64,000 nt of DNA from Pseudomonas tumuqii (GCF_013184545.1 NZ_JAAOJA010000001.1:310001-374000); one strand, 5' to 3'; positions 28,324-39,098 are shown, counted from the stretch's first letter. A program made the numbers and translations. Notes: generated by a model not told the origin, from the letters alone.

Positions 28324-29445
28324 TCAGGCCCGGACCAGGCGGTTGCGCCCTGCGCCCTTGGCCTGGTAGAGCGCATCGTCGACGCGCTTGTAGAAGGCTT
28401 CGGCGCTGTCGTCGCGCAGCGGATCGAAGCAGCCGACGCCGAGGCTGGCGGTCAGTGGCAGGCTGTTGCCCTGCACGTCGAAGCCTTGCCGGGTCAGTTC
28501 CAGGCGAAAGCTCTCGGCCAGCAGGCAGGCTTGTTCTAGCGTGGTATTGGGCATCAGTACGCCGAACTCCTCGCCGCCCAGGCGCAGCAGGGCATCGCTG
28601 CCGCGGCGAAACACCTGGCGCATGCGTTCGGCGAAGGCGCTGAGGCAGGCGTCGCCGCAGGCATGGCCGTGCTGGTCGTTGACCCGCTTGAAGAAGTCGA
28701 TGTCCAGCAGCACCAGCGACATCGGCTCGCGCTGGCGTTGGGCGGTGGCGACCATCATCGGAAACAGGCGGTTGAACAGATAGCGGTTGCCCAGTTGGGT
28801 CAGGCTGTCGGTGCGGCTGAGTTGCTCCAGGCTTTGCTGTTGTTCCAGCAGCTCGAGTTCGAGCGCCAGGGTGTTGTGGTATTCGCGGTGGCTGCGGTTG
28901 AGCGCCAGGACCAGGTAGCTCAGGTAGCAGGCCAGGGTGATCAGGATCGCCTGCTGTTCGTGCCAATCCACGGCCAGTGCGCCCAGGCCGGGTAGATAGA
29001 GCAGGAGCAGGGCGACGATGGCGCGGCCCTTGCGCATCGAGAAGTTGAAGGCCATCGCCGTACTGAAGGCGATGGTGCTGAGGGTGGCGATCAGCCAGGA
29101 ACTGGCGAATGCCGGGTCGTTGAGGGCCCACGCATGCATCAGGCCCCAGGCCAGCGCGGTCAGCAGGACTAATCCCCAATGGCGGTCGAGCCAGATGCGC
29201 AGCGTTTGCGGCGTCTCCTCTGCGGGCAGGCGATGGAGCAGGCGCAGCGCCAGCAGCAGGGCGAACAAGGCGACTCCGGCCAGGCCCCAGGCCAGCAGCT
29301 CCGCCGGGTTGTCGCTGAACAGCCAGGTCAGCAACCACGCCAGCAGGTAGTAGGCACCGCCCAGACGCGTGCGGATGCGCGTGTCCTGGGCTTCACGCCA
29401 GAGCACGAAGGCCTGGGGCTCACGGGGTACGTCGAGGTTGCGCAT
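28324..29445 (-). CDS. Membrane GGDEF diguanylate cyclase (paralogue 2 of a tandem pair)
   Basis: The second copy of the pair, 373 residues, same layout: LWREAQDTRIRTRLGGAYYL start, about six membrane spans, then GGDEF domain with LVLLDIDFFKRVNDQHGH, I-site RGSD and GGEEF. The membrane regions of the two copies differ more than the catalytic halves, which suggests a duplication followed by divergence of the sensor. The genes are head to tail with 159 nt between them, so separate promoters are possible. No strong ribosome site precedes the ATG at 29445; nearby alternatives were not better. Confidence 0.9.
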   Translation of the reverse strand: MRNLDVPREPQAFVLWREAQDTRIRTRLGGAYYLLAWLLTWLFSDNPAELLAWGLAGVALFALLLALRLLHRLPAEETPQTLRIWLDRHWGLVLLTALAWGLMHAWALNDPAFASSWLIATLSTIAFSTAMAFNFSMRKGRAIVALLLLYLPGLGALAVDWHEQQAILITLACYLSYLVLALNRSHREYHNTLALELELLEQQQSLEQLSRTDSLTQLGNRYLFNRLFPMMVATAQRQREPMSLVLLDIDFFKRVNDQHGHACGDACLSAFAERMRQVFRRGSDALLRLGGEEFGVLMPNTTLEQACLLAESFRLELTRQGFDVQGNSLPLTASLGVGCFDPLRDDSAEAFYKRVDDALYQAKGAGRNRLVRA

Positions 29446-29533
29446 GATGTGGGATCACAAAAACTGCTGGGCCCGGCCATAGTGCGTCAGTCAGGCTTGG
29501 AGTGCCACTCTGCCAGCATCAGGCATGTCTCCC

Positions 29534-30385
29534 CTAGCGCAGGATCAGCAGCGGGCTGACGCTGGAGCGCAACAGCTGGCTGGTGGTGCTGCCGACCAGG
29601 AACTGGCGAATCCGCGAGTGGCCGTAGGCGCCCATGGCCAGCAGGTCGATGCCGTGCTCGGCCTGGTAGGCGTGCAGGGTCGGCTCGACGTCGCCAGCGC
29701 GGATCGCCAGGTGCACAGCGCTGGCCGAACCCTGCAGCACCCGCTCGGCGGACTTGAGCTGTTCCCAGGCAGCGGCGGTGTCGGCGCCGACCAGCAGCAG
29801 GTGACACGGCAGGCCCTTGAGCAGCGGGCTGGCGGCGATCATCTCGATGCTTTTGCGTGCGGTGGCGCTGCCGTCGTAGGCGAACAGGTAGCTTTGCGGC
29901 GCCTTGAATTCGCCGCAGCTGACCAGGATCGGCCGCTGCAGGGTGCGGATCACGTTCTCCAGGTGGCTGCCGACCAGTTGGCTGAGGTTGTCGCTGGTTT
30001 CGCCCTGGCGGCCGATGACCAGCAGGCGGATGTCCTGTTGCAGTTCGGCGAGGCTCTCGACCAGGTCGCCATGCCGTTGGCGCAGCTGGGCGTCGCTGAT
30101 GCCGGCCGCACTGGCGCGGGCCTTGGCCGCTTCGAGCAGGTGATGGCCCTGTTCCAAGGCCAGCTTGCCGCGCTTCTCGTCGAGCGCCGCCAGTTCTGCC
30201 AGCAGGTGTTCGCGGCTGCCCAGGCCGATGGTGCCACTGAGATCAGGCTGTTGCGGGTACTGCACCTGATCCAGGACATGCAGGAAGCACAGCGGTGCGC
30301 CGAGGCGCTGGCTGGCCCAGGCGGCGTAGTCGCAGACGCCGGTGGCGGATTGCGAACCATCGATACAGGCCATTACGTGGGTCAT
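29534..30385 (-). CDS. Universal stress protein with two UspA domains
   Basis: A cytoplasmic tandem UspA protein, 283 residues. Domain 1 runs from about 1 to 150 (MTHVMACIDGSQSATGVCDYA, with VIGRQGETSDN) and domain 2 from about 155 to the end (SYLFAYDGSATARKSIEM, with LAMGAYGHSRIRQFLVGSTT). The second copy carries the G-2x-G-9x-G(S/T) ATP-binding signature. An aaggag site precedes the ATG. It starts 12 nt after the SulP stop and so is in one operon with the transporter, a frequent pairing. A role in stress survival is known for the family; the specific function here is not evident. Confidence 0.92.
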   Translation of the reverse strand: MTHVMACIDGSQSATGVCDYAAWASQRLGAPLCFLHVLDQVQYPQQPDLSGTIGLGSREHLLAELAALDEKRGKLALEQGHHLLEAAKARASAAGISDAQLRQRHGDLVESLAELQQDIRLLVIGRQGETSDNLSQLVGSHLENVIRTLQRPILVSCGEFKAPQSYLFAYDGSATARKSIEMIAASPLLKGLPCHLLLVGADTAAAWEQLKSAERVLQGSASAVHLAIRAGDVEPTLHAYQAEHGIDLLAMGAYGHSRIRQFLVGSTTSQLLRSSVSPLLILR

Positions 30386-30397
30386 GTCGTGCTCCTT

Positions 30398-31900
30398 CTA
30401 GTGGCCCAGCAGTTGGTCGACGGCATCGGACCCGGCGGGGCCCGATTTGTCGTGCACGCCGAAGCGGTCGACGATGGTGGCGCTGGCTTCGTTGAGGCCC
30501 AGTACTTCGACGTCGGTGCCTTCGCGGCGGAACTTGAGCACCACCTTGTCCAGGGCGGCGACGGCGGTGATGTCCCAGAAGTGTGCACGGGACAGGTCGA
30601 TGCTCACCTTATCAACCGCCTCCTTGAAGTCAAAGGCGGCGACGAACTTGTCGGCGGAGCTGAAGAACACCTGGCCGACCACCTGGTAGCGGCGCTGGCT
30701 GCCGGTGTCGTCGGCCGCGGAGTCGATATAGAGGAAGTGGCCGATCTTGTTGGCGAAGAACATCGCCGCCAGCAGCACGCCGACCAGCACGCCGTAGGCC
30801 AGGTTGTGGGTGAAGACCACCACCACCACCGTGGCGAGCATGACGATATTGGTCGACAGCGGGTACTGCTTGAGGTTGCGCAGCGAGTCCCAGCTGAAGG
30901 TGCCGATCGATACCATGATCATCACCGCCACCAATGCGGCCATGGGGATCTGCCTGACCCAGTCGCTGAGGAACACCACCATCAGCAGTAACACGCTGCC
31001 CGCCACCAGGCAGGACAGGCGGCCGCGGCCGCCGGACTTCACGTTGATCACCGACTGGCCGATCATCGCGCAGCCGGCCATGCCGCCGAGCAGGCCGGAG
31101 GCGATGTTGGCCACGCCCTGACCCTTGCACTCGCGGTTCTTGTCGCTGTTGGTGTCGGTCAGGTCGTCGACGATGGTGGCGGTCATCATCGACTCCAGCA
31201 GACCGACCACGGCCAGGGCGGCGGCGTAGGGGAAGATGATCGCCAGGGTCGCGAAGGTCAGGGGCACATCCGGCCAGAGGAAGATCGGCAGGGTATCCGG
31301 CAGCTCGCCCATGTCGCCGACGGTGCGGATATCCAGGCCGAGGACCATGGCCACGGCGGTCATCGAGAGGATGCACACCAGCGGCGAGGGGATGACCTTG
31401 CCGAGCTTCGGCACGTAGGGGAACAGGTAGATGATGCCCAGTCCGGCGGCGGTCATGGCGTAGACGTGCCAGCTGACGTTGGTCAGCTCCGGCAGCTGGG
31501 CCATGAAGATCAGGATCGCCAGGGCGTTGACGAAGCCGGTGACCACCGAGCGCGAGACGAAACGCATCAAGGAGCCGAGCCTGAGGTAACCGGCACCGAT
31601 CTGCAGCACGCCGCAGAGCAGGGTGGCGGCCAGCAGGTATTCGAGGCCGTGGTTCTTCACCAGGGTGACCATCAGCAGGGCCATGGCGCCGGTGGCGGCG
31701 GAGATCATCCCCGGGCGACCGCCGACGAAGGCGATCACCACGGCGATGCAGAAGGAGGCATAGAGGCCGACCTTGGGATCGACCCCGGCGATGATCGAGA
31801 AGGCGATGGCCTCGGGGATCAGCGCCAGGGCCACCACCAGGCCGGCGAGCACGTCGCCGCGAATGTTGAACAACCAGGTGTGTTTCAGGCTTTGCAGCAT
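30398..31900 (-). CDS. SulP/SLC26 family anion transporter with STAS domain
   Basis: An inner-membrane anion carrier for sulfate, bicarbonate or dicarboxylates; sequence alone does not settle which. From ATG 31900 the product is 500 residues. The family start is clear ([35 protein letters not shown]), followed by about 12 membrane spans, a [14 protein letters not shown] signature near the middle, and a cytoplasmic STAS domain from about 390. Longer in-frame reads extend to 32023 but lack similarity. It is co-transcribed with a universal stress protein; such pairs often turn out to be bicarbonate or sulfate importers. Confidence 0.88.
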   Translation of the reverse strand: MLQSLKHTWLFNIRGDVLAGLVVALALIPEAIAFSIIAGVDPKVGLYASFCIAVVIAFVGGRPGMISAATGAMALLMVTLVKNHGLEYLLAATLLCGVLQIGAGYLRLGSLMRFVSRSVVTGFVNALAILIFMAQLPELTNVSWHVYAMTAAGLGIIYLFPYVPKLGKVIPSPLVCILSMTAVAMVLGLDIRTVGDMGELPDTLPIFLWPDVPLTFATLAIIFPYAAALAVVGLLESMMTATIVDDLTDTNSDKNRECKGQGVANIASGLLGGMAGCAMIGQSVINVKSGGRGRLSCLVAGSVLLLMVVFLSDWVRQIPMAALVAVMIMVSIGTFSWDSLRNLKQYPLSTNIVMLATVVVVVFTHNLAYGVLVGVLLAAMFFANKIGHFLYIDSAADDTGSQRRYQVVGQVFFSSADKFVAAFDFKEAVDKVSIDLSRAHFWDITAVAALDKVVLKFRREGTDVEVLGLNEASATIVDRFGVHDKSGPAGSDAVDQLLGH

Positions 31901-32369
31901 GGCGTATTCCAAGAGGGCTGGGTTCCGCTGCCGCGCGCAAGCGCCGGGCGGACTGGGTGAATGGCAGATTGAACAATAAAGCAGGCGCCTGACCGAACGG
32001 CGTTCGGCTACGCAAGGGTGCACAGCCGCGCGACCGGGAAACCGGTGAGGCTATGCAGGAGGGGGCGTGACGCTATGGCGGCTTAGGCAGCCAGCGTAAT
32101 GGTTGGGCCAGTGTCATGACGACCTGTCTCTGTCCATACTAAGTAAAAAGGCCGCGCAGCTTAACACGGGCGGGGCTTGCCCGCAGCCCGCGCGGGCGCT
32201 CTGCGGCGCACGGCGGAACTTGGCCGGCGTTCCATGATCGAACCCCTGCGCCGACTGGCGCGGGCTTTCAGTTCTGTGCGTGCGCGTGCCGAGCGCTGCT
32301 GAGTGCCGCGGATTGCAACAATCGCGGAGCAGACTGCCTTTGCCCATCTGTACGCGAGAGTGACTGTCG
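31901..32369. other. Divergent intergenic region upstream of the SulP gene
   Basis: This 469-nt gap between divergent starts holds no gene I can support. The half next to SulP contains several GC-rich inverted repeats (for example gcgaccgggaaaccggt near 32029-32045) that would lie in a long leader if the promoter is distal. I could not match them to any riboswitch I know. An AT-rich patch at about 32135-32152 is a possible promoter area. No terminator was identified. Confidence 0.5.
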
Positions 32370-33302
32370 ATGATGTCAACTGCCAAGGGGATGCTAGGAC
32401 GGCTGCCTGTTTCAAGTCCATGGACATGGGCGCTGCTGTTGATTCTGCTGACCCTGGTTTATCAAGTGCGTAGCTTGCACCTGGATGACCGCCTGTATTT
32501 CTGGATCCAGACCTCCTGGCACGAAACCGAGTGGCAGAACCGCAGCCTGTGGCTGCCGGAGTACCGCGTGCGGATCGATGCCAAGGCCGTGCCGGGGGTC
32601 AGCGATAACCTCTCCGGGCTGACCTACGACGAGCGCCGCGACCAGCTCTGGGCGGTGGTCAACAACCCGGAAGAGCTGCTCGCCCTGAGTACGGACGGCG
32701 AGGTGCTGGCGCGCTATCCGCTGAGTGGCTTCAGCGATGTGGAGGGCATCACCTACCTGGGCGACAACCTGTTGCTGCTGGCCGAGGAGCGCAACCAGGC
32801 GCTGGTGGTGGTCGAGGTGCCGGAGCAGCGCGGCGCCTTGTTTCGCGAGGATTATCGGACCCTGACCCTGGGTATCGGGGCGGGCGACAATCAGGGCTTC
32901 GAGGGCGTCGGCTACGACCGCGACGGCGATCGGCTGTTCGTGGTCAAGGAGCATTCGCCGCGCAAGCTCTACGAAATCCGCGGGCTGAAGTTGAGCATCG
33001 AGGGCGACTTCAATCTCGAAGTGATCGACCGCGAGGCATGGATCGAAAATGTCTTCGCCACCGACCTGTCCTCGGTGCATTACGACGAACAGACCGGCCA
33101 TCTGGCCCTGCTCAGCGACGAGTCGAAGGTGCTGATGGAACTGGACGGCCAGGGCAAGCTGATCAGCTTCCGCTCGCTGCTCGGCGGCTTTGCCGGCCTG
33201 CAAGACAGCGTGCCGCAGGGCGAGGGCATGACCCTGGACGACCGCGGCAACCTCTATCTGGTCAGCGAACCCAACCTGTTCTATCGCTTCGAGCGCGACT
33301 GA
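32370..33302 (+). CDS. SdiA-regulated domain protein (YjiK-like), membrane-anchored
   Basis: A beta-propeller-type protein of unknown function. The 310 residues have one N-terminal TM (about 18-34, WTWALLLILLTLVYQV), then a periplasmic domain with the family features NLSGLTYDERRDQLWAVVNNP, DVEGITYLGDNLLLL, NQGFEGVGYD and the final GEGMTLDDRGNLYLVSEPNLFYRF. Two adjacent ATG codons (32370, 32373) are possible starts; no strong ribosome site separates them. It is followed after 117 nt by fdnG but is probably unrelated to formate metabolism. The name reflects regulation of a Salmonella homologue, not function here. Confidence 0.85.
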   Translation: MMSTAKGMLGRLPVSSPWTWALLLILLTLVYQVRSLHLDDRLYFWIQTSWHETEWQNRSLWLPEYRVRIDAKAVPGVSDNLSGLTYDERRDQLWAVVNNPEELLALSTDGEVLARYPLSGFSDVEGITYLGDNLLLLAEERNQALVVVEVPEQRGALFREDYRTLTLGIGAGDNQGFEGVGYDRDGDRLFVVKEHSPRKLYEIRGLKLSIEGDFNLEVIDREAWIENVFATDLSSVHYDEQTGHLALLSDESKVLMELDGQGKLISFRSLLGGFAGLQDSVPQGEGMTLDDRGNLYLVSEPNLFYRFERD

Positions 33303-33419
33303 GCAAAGCGGCGCCCGTCGCAGGCTGGCGATTTGCCAATTTCCCCGGATTGACTAGGGTTATTAAGGGAGCGGCGTGGCTGGCCCCGTCGTTCGCGTTC
33401 CCGAACCAGGAGAACCACG

Positions 33420-36400
33420 ATGGATATGAACCGTCGGCAATTCTTCAAGGTCTGCGCAGTCGGCCTTGGGGGATCGAGCATGGCGGCGCTGGGCATGGCT
33501 CCACCGGATGCCTTCGCCGACCAGGTTCGCCACTTCAAACTGGCGAGCACCCGTGAGACGCGCAACACCTGCCCCTATTGCTCCGTCGGCTGCGGCCTGA
33601 TCATGTACAGCCAGGGCGACGGCGGCAAGAACGTCACCCAGGAGATCATCCATATCGAGGGCGACGCCGACCACCCGGTCAACCGCGGCACCCTCTGCCC
33701 GAAAGGCGCCGGCCTGCTGGACTTCGTGCACAGCCCCAACCGCCTGAAGTACCCGCAGATCCGCGAGCCCGGCAGCAACGAGTGGACGCGCCTGGAATGG
33801 GACGACGCCCTGGAGCGCATCGCCAAGCTGGTGAAAGCCGACCGCGATGCCAACTTCATCGAGCGCAACGAGCAGGGCCAGACGGTCAACCGCTGGTTGA
33901 CCACCGGTTTCCTCGCCGCCTCGGCCTCGTCCAACGAGTCGGGTTACCTCACCCACAAGGTGGTGCGCTCCCTCGGCATCCTGGGATTCGATAACCAAGC
34001 GCGTGTCTGACACGGCCCTACGGTGGCAGGTCTTGCCCCGACGTTTGGCCGCGGCGCCATGACCAATCACTGGGTCGACATCAAGAATGCCGACCTGGTG
34101 CTGATCATCGGTGGCAACGCCGCCGAAGCCCACCCCTGCGGCTTCAAGTGGGTCACCGAAGCCAAGGCGCACAACAAGGCGCGGCTGATCGTGGTCGATC
34201 CACGCTTCACCCGCTCGGCCTCGGTGGCCGACTACTACGCGCCGATCCGCACCGGCACCGACATCGCCTTCCTCGGCGGGCTGATCAACTACCTGATCAG
34301 CGAGGACAAGATCCAGCACGAGTACGTGAGCAACTACACCGACGCGGCCTTCATCGTCGACGACGGCTATGGCTTCGAGGACGGTCTGTTCAACGGCTAC
34401 GATGCGGACAAGCGCGCCTATACGCAGAAGGCCACCTGGAGCTATGCGAAAGGCGAGGACGGCTTCACCCGCGTCGATCCGACCCTGCAGGATCCGCGCT
34501 GCGTGTTCCAGTTGATGAAGCGCCACTACAGCCGCTACACCGCGGAACTGGTCAGCAGCATCTGCGGTACGCCGCAAGAGGCGCTGCTCAAGGTCTGGGC
34601 GGAGATCGCCGAAACCTCGGCGCCGGGCAAGGCCATGACCATCCTCTACGCCCTCGGCTGGACCCAGCATACGGTCGGCTCGCAGATGATCCGCACCGGC
34701 GCCATGGTCCAGTTGCTGCTCGGTAACATCGGCATGCCCGGCGGCGGCATGAACGCCCTGCGCGGCCACTCCAACATCCAGGGGCTGACCGACCTCGGCC
34801 TGCTGTCCAACCTGCTGCCGGGCTACATGACTCTGCCCGGTGACGCCGAGCAGGACTACGCGGCCTATATCGCCAAGCGCACCAGCCTGCCGATGCGCCC
34901 GGGGCAGCTGTCCTACTGGCAGAACTACGAGAAGTTCCACGTCAGCCTGATGAAGGCCTGGTACGGCAAGAACGCCACGGCGGAGAACAACTGGGGCTAC
35001 GACTGGCTGCCCAAGCTGGACATCCCCGGCTACGACGTGCTCAAGGTGTTCGACATGATGTACCAGGGCAAGGTCAACGGCTATTTCTGCCAGGGCTTCA
35101 ACCCGATCGGCTCGTTCCCCAACAAGGCCAAGATCAGCGGTGCGCTGGCCAAGCTCAAGTACCTGGTGATCATGGACCCGCTGGCCACCGAGACCTCGGA
35201 GTTCTGGCGCAACGCCGGCGAGTTCAACGACGTCGACACCGCCAGCATCCAGACCACGGTGATCCGCCTGCCGACCACCTGCTTCGCCGAGGAGGATGGC
35301 TCGCTGGTCAACAGCGGGCGCTGGCTGCAGTGGCACTGGAAGGGCGGCGAGCCGCCAGGCCAGGCGCGCACCGACATCGCCATCATGGGCGGGCTGTTCC
35401 AGCGCCTGCGCAGACTGTACCGCGAGGAAGGCGGCGCCTATCCCGAGCCGATCCTCAACCTCGAGTGGAACTACCTGCGCCCGGACGAACCGGGGCCGGA
35501 CGAGATCGCCCGCGAGTTCAGCGGCAAGGCCCTGGCCGATGTCAGCGATCCGGCGAGCGGCGCGCTGCTGGCCAAGGCCGGCGAACAACTGGCGGGGTTC
35601 GCCCAGTTGCGCGCCGACGGCTCGACCGCCTGCGGCTGCTGGATCTTCAGCGGCGCCTGGACCCAGCAGGGCAACCAGATGGCGCGGCGCGACAACGCCG
35701 ACCCCTACAACATGGGGCAGACCAACGGCTGGGCCTGGGCCTGGCCGGCCAACCGGCGGATCCTCTACAACCGCGCCTCGGCCGACCTTTCCGGCCAGCC
35801 CTGGGACCCGGTGAAGAAGCGCCTGGTGTGGTGGAACGGCAAGGTCTGGACCGGCACCGACGTGCCCGACATCAAGCCTGATTCGCCACCGGAGGCGGGG
35901 ATGAATCCGTTCATCATGAACCCCGAAGGGGTGGCGCGCTTCTTCGCCGTGGACAAGATGAACGAAGGGCCGTTCCCCGAGCACTACGAGCCGTTCGAGA
36001 CACCGATCGGGCGCAATCCGCTGCACCCGGACAAGCCGCAGGCGACCAGCAATCCGGCGGCGCGGGTGTTCAAGAACGACCTGGAGGTGTTCGGCACGGC
36101 CGCCGAGTTCCCCTATGCGGCGACCACCTACCGGCTGACCGAGCATTTCCACTTCTGGACCAAGCACTGCCGGCTCGCCGCCATCACCCAGCCGGAGCAG
36201 TTCGTCGAGATCGGCGAGGTGCTGGGCAAGGAGCTGGGGATCAAGGCCGGCGACCGGGTCAAGGTGTCGTCCAACCGCGGCTTCATCAAGGCGGTGGCGG
36301 TGGTGACCAAGCGTCTCAAACCGCTGACGGTGGACGGCAAGACCGTGCACCAGGTCGGCATTCCGATCCACTGGGGTTTTTCCGGGGTGGCCAAGAACGG

Positions 36401-36494
36401 CTACATCACCAACACCCTGACCCCCTTCGTCGGCGACGGCAACACCCAGACGCCGGAGTTCAAATCGTTCCTGGTGAACGTGGAGAAGGTGTGA
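33420..36494 (+). CDS. fdnG: Formate dehydrogenase-N alpha subunit, selenocysteine-containing
   Basis: Catalytic subunit oxidising formate at a Mo/W-bis-MGD centre and passing electrons to FdnH. The reading frame continues through the TGA at 34008-34010: upstream ends QARV and downstream continues [20 protein letters not shown], as in E. coli FdnG around its Sec. Read through, it has 1024 residues with Sec197. It has a twin-arginine signal (NRRQFFK, AALGM), so it is exported folded, and a [4Fe-4S] site of C51, C54, C58 and C93. A SECIS hairpin follows the TGA. The start at 33420 has an aggag site. A caller that treats TGA as stop would wrongly split this gene in two. Confidence 0.97.
34008..34046 (+). 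promoter_or_regulatory. Sec codon and bacterial SECIS hairpin in fdnG
   Basis: The UGA at 34008-34010 is followed by cacggccctacggt and a small apical hairpin: stem ggca / tgcc (34025-34028 with 34034-34037) closing the loop ggtct. A GGUCU loop about 20 nt after the UGA is what SelB recognises in the E. coli fdnG and fdhF SECIS elements. SelB and tRNA-Sec are encoded in the same locus. Confidence 0.92.
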
Positions 36495-36495
36495 C

Positions 36496-37416
36496 ATGGC
36501 CACTCAAGACATCATCGCCCGCTCCGCCACCACCACGCCGATGCCCTCGGTACGCCTGGTCGGCGAGGTGGCCAAGCTGATCGACACCTCCAAGTGCATC
36601 GGTTGCAAGGCCTGCCAGGTCGCCTGTTCGGAATGGAACGACCTGCGTGACGAGGTCGGCAGCAACGTGGGGGTCTACGACAACCCGCGCGACCTGAGCG
36701 CCGAGTCCTGGACCCTGATGCGCTTCGCCGAGCACGAGAACCCCGCCGGCAACCTGGAGTGGCTGATCCGCAAGGACGGCTGCATGCACTGCGCCGAGCC
36801 GGGCTGCCTGGCGGCCTGCCCGAGCCCGGGGGCGATCGTCAAGTACGCCAACGGCATCGTCGACTTCAACCAGGACAAGTGCATCGGCTGCGGCTATTGC
36901 ATCACCGGCTGCCCGTTCGACATCCCGCGCATCTCGCAGAAGGACCACAAGGCCTACAAGTGCACCCTGTGTTCCGACCGCGTGGCGGTGGGGCTGGAGC
37001 CGGCCTGCGTGAAGACCTGCCCGACCGGCGCCATCGTCTTCGGCAGCAAGGAGGACATGATCGAGCACGCCGATGGGCGGATCAAAGACCTCAAGGAGCG
37101 CGGCTTCGAGCAGGCCGGCTTGTACAACCCGGCCGGGGTCGGCGGCACCCATGTGATGTACGTGCTGCACCATGCCGACCAGCCCTCGCTGTACAGCGGC
37201 CTGCCGAACGATCCGAGCGTCAGCCCGCTGGTCGGCCTGTGGAAGGGCGTGAGCAAGCCGCTGGGGCTGCTGGCCATGGGCGTCACCGTGCTGCTGGGAT
37301 TCTTCCACTACGTGCGGGTCGGCCCCAACCGGGTCGAAGAAGAGCCGCCGGCGGGCGAGCCGATCGTGCATGAGGTCGATCCCTCGGTGCATGTGGTGGA
37401 TCCGAAGAAGCCCTAA
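36496..37416 (+). CDS. fdnH: Formate dehydrogenase-N beta (iron-sulfur) subunit
   Basis: Passes electrons from FdnG to the membrane cytochrome FdnI. The 306 residues carry four [4Fe-4S] motifs: [40 protein letters not shown] and CTLCSDR...[11 protein letters not shown]-terminal membrane anchor (about 255-275, [19 protein letters not shown]) faces the cytochrome subunit. The N-terminus has no signal; it is co-exported with FdnG. The ATG is one base past the fdnG stop, implying translational coupling. Confidence 0.96.
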   Translation: MATQDIIARSATTTPMPSVRLVGEVAKLIDTSKCIGCKACQVACSEWNDLRDEVGSNVGVYDNPRDLSAESWTLMRFAEHENPAGNLEWLIRKDGCMHCAEPGCLAACPSPGAIVKYANGIVDFNQDKCIGCGYCITGCPFDIPRISQKDHKAYKCTLCSDRVAVGLEPACVKTCPTGAIVFGSKEDMIEHADGRIKDLKERGFEQAGLYNPAGVGGTHVMYVLHHADQPSLYSGLPNDPSVSPLVGLWKGVSKPLGLLAMGVTVLLGFFHYVRVGPNRVEEEPPAGEPIVHEVDPSVHVVDPKKP

Positions 37417-37467
37417 CCAGCCAGCAGGAGGCGCCTGGCTGCGGCGGGGCGCTTCCGGGAGCCAACG

Positions 37468-38091
37468 ATGAACAATGACATCGAACGCTACACCCCTTCG
37501 GAGCGGAGCAACCACTGGGCCGTGGCCATTCTCTTCGTGCTCGCCGGGCTGAGCGGCCTGGCACTGTTCCATCCGGCGCTGTTCGGCCTCTCCGGGCTGT
37601 TCGGCGGCGGCGCCTGGACGCGCATCCTGCATCCCTTCCTCGGGGTGGCGATGTTCCTGCTGTTTCTCTGGATGGCAATCCGCTTCGCCGGGCATAACCG
37701 TCTCGACGCCAACGACCGCCAATGGCTCAGGCAGATGGGCGACGTGATCAACAACCGCGAGGAGCGCCTGCCGGAAGTCGGTCGCTACAACGCCGGACAG
37801 AAGCTGCTGTTCTGGGTGCTGGTGCTGAGCATGCTGGTGCTGCTGGTCAGCGGCATCGTCATCTGGCGCGAGTATTTCAGTGCAGCCTTCGGCATCGGGA
37901 CCCTGCGCTGGGCCAGCCTGCTGCACGCCGCCTCGGCCTTGGTGCTGATCCTCGGCGTCCTCGTGCACATCTATGCGGCGATCTGGATCAAGGGCTCGCT
38001 GGGCGCCATGCTCCATGGCACGGTCAGCCGCGCCTGGGCGCGCAAGCACCATGCCGGTTGGTACAAGCAGCTCAGCCGCGAGCGCAAATAG
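37468..38091 (+). CDS. fdnI: Formate dehydrogenase-N gamma (cytochrome b556) subunit
   Basis: Di-haem membrane subunit that reduces quinone. The 207 residues have four hydrophobic spans (about 21-40, 53-73, 113-133, 150-172). Haem-ligand histidines are expected near the start (ERSNHWAVAILF) and in helix 4 (LLHAASALVLILGVLVHIYAAIW), matching the family. The C-terminal ARKHHAGWYKQL is also typical. It follows fdnH after 51 nt in the order alpha-beta-gamma. Confidence 0.95.
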   Translation: MNNDIERYTPSERSNHWAVAILFVLAGLSGLALFHPALFGLSGLFGGGAWTRILHPFLGVAMFLLFLWMAIRFAGHNRLDANDRQWLRQMGDVINNREERLPEVGRYNAGQKLLFWVLVLSMLVLLVSGIVIWREYFSAAFGIGTLRWASLLHAASALVLILGVLVHIYAAIWIKGSLGAMLHGTVSRAWARKHHAGWYKQLSRERK

Positions 38092-38174
38092 TGCCCGCCG
38101 GGCACCCTCGGCAATCGGGGCTACGCTGTATTAAGACAGCTAGCCCGCTGGGGCACAGGTAAAAGGAGTCCTGC

Positions 38175-39095
38175 GTGTCAGGCACCATTCTCGAGCCGGG
38201 GCAGATCGAAGCTTCGGCGAGCAAGCCCCCATTCATCCAACTGCCGCCGCGCAACCTCTTCGCCCTGCGCGCCGCGCGTCTGGAAAAATATGCGGACGGT
38301 CATGCCCTGGCCGCCTACCTGCAGCTGTTGGCCGCGCTCTGCCGCGCCCAGCAGCAGGTGCTGGACGCGCCGCCCGAGCTGCCGGCGCTGGATGCGCGGC
38401 GCATCGAGCAATCGCTGACCCACGACCTGCCACCGCTGGCCGCCGATACCCTGGTGCGCGAGGACGCCTGGCTGCGCCAGCTGGACGCCCTGCTGGCGGC
38501 CTTCGCCGCGCCGACCGACAATCCCGCCGTCGCCGCCGCGCTGACGCAGCTGCGCCAGGCCGCTGCCGGGCAGCGCAAGGCCTGGGGCGTGGCCCTGGTC
38601 AGCGGCCAGTACGACAGCCTGCCGGCGGCGCTGCTGCCGTTCCTCGGCGCCGGCCTGCAACTGGCCTGGAGCCACTGGCTGCTCAGTCTCGGCCTCGACG
38701 ACTTGCGCGAGCGCGAGGACCAGGCGCAGTGCCCGGCCTGCGGTGCGCCGCCGATGGCCGGGGTGATCCGCCAGCTTGGTCGGGTCAACGGCCTGCGCTA
38801 TCTGGTCTGCTCGCTGTGCGCCTGCGAGTGGCATTACGTGCGGCTCAAGTGCAGCCACTGCCAGAGCACCAAGAAGCTCGACTACCTTCACCTCGACGGC
38901 TCGCCCCACGGCATCAAGGCCGAGGCCTGCCCGAGTTGCCACACCTACCTCAAGCAGCTGTATCTGGAACTGGACGCGCAGGGCGAGAGCCTGTCCGCCG
39001 ACCTGCTCAGCCTCGACCTCGACCTGCTGCTGGCCGAGCGCGGCTACCTGCGCCGCGCACCCAACCTGCTGCTGGCGCCGGGCGGCGGGGACTGA
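38175..39095 (+). CDS. fdhE: Formate dehydrogenase accessory protein FdhE
   Basis: Cytoplasmic factor needed to make active respiratory formate dehydrogenases. GTG 38175 is chosen because aaaaggag lies just upstream. The 306-residue product shows the expected zinc-ribbon cysteines: CPACGAPP, CSLCACEW, CSHCQS and CPSCHTY, between residues 180 and 265. The N-terminal half is helical (LRAARLEKYADGHALAAYLQ). It sits between fdnI (83 nt) and selA (3 nt), consistent with a role in assembling the enzyme encoded upstream. Confidence 0.94.
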   Translation: MSGTILEPGQIEASASKPPFIQLPPRNLFALRAARLEKYADGHALAAYLQLLAALCRAQQQVLDAPPELPALDARRIEQSLTHDLPPLAADTLVREDAWLRQLDALLAAFAAPTDNPAVAAALTQLRQAAAGQRKAWGVALVSGQYDSLPAALLPFLGAGLQLAWSHWLLSLGLDDLREREDQAQCPACGAPPMAGVIRQLGRVNGLRYLVCSLCACEWHYVRLKCSHCQSTKKLDYLHLDGSPHGIKAEACPSCHTYLKQLYLELDAQGESLSADLLSLDLDLLLAERGYLRRAPNLLLAPGGGD

Positions 39096-39098
39096 GCG

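Noticed and set aside
33420..34010. Separate short gene ending at the TGA at 34008-34010
   Set aside because: The frame continues without break after the TGA with formate dehydrogenase sequence, a SECIS hairpin follows, and SelA, SelB and tRNA-Sec are encoded nearby. It is one selenoprotein gene.
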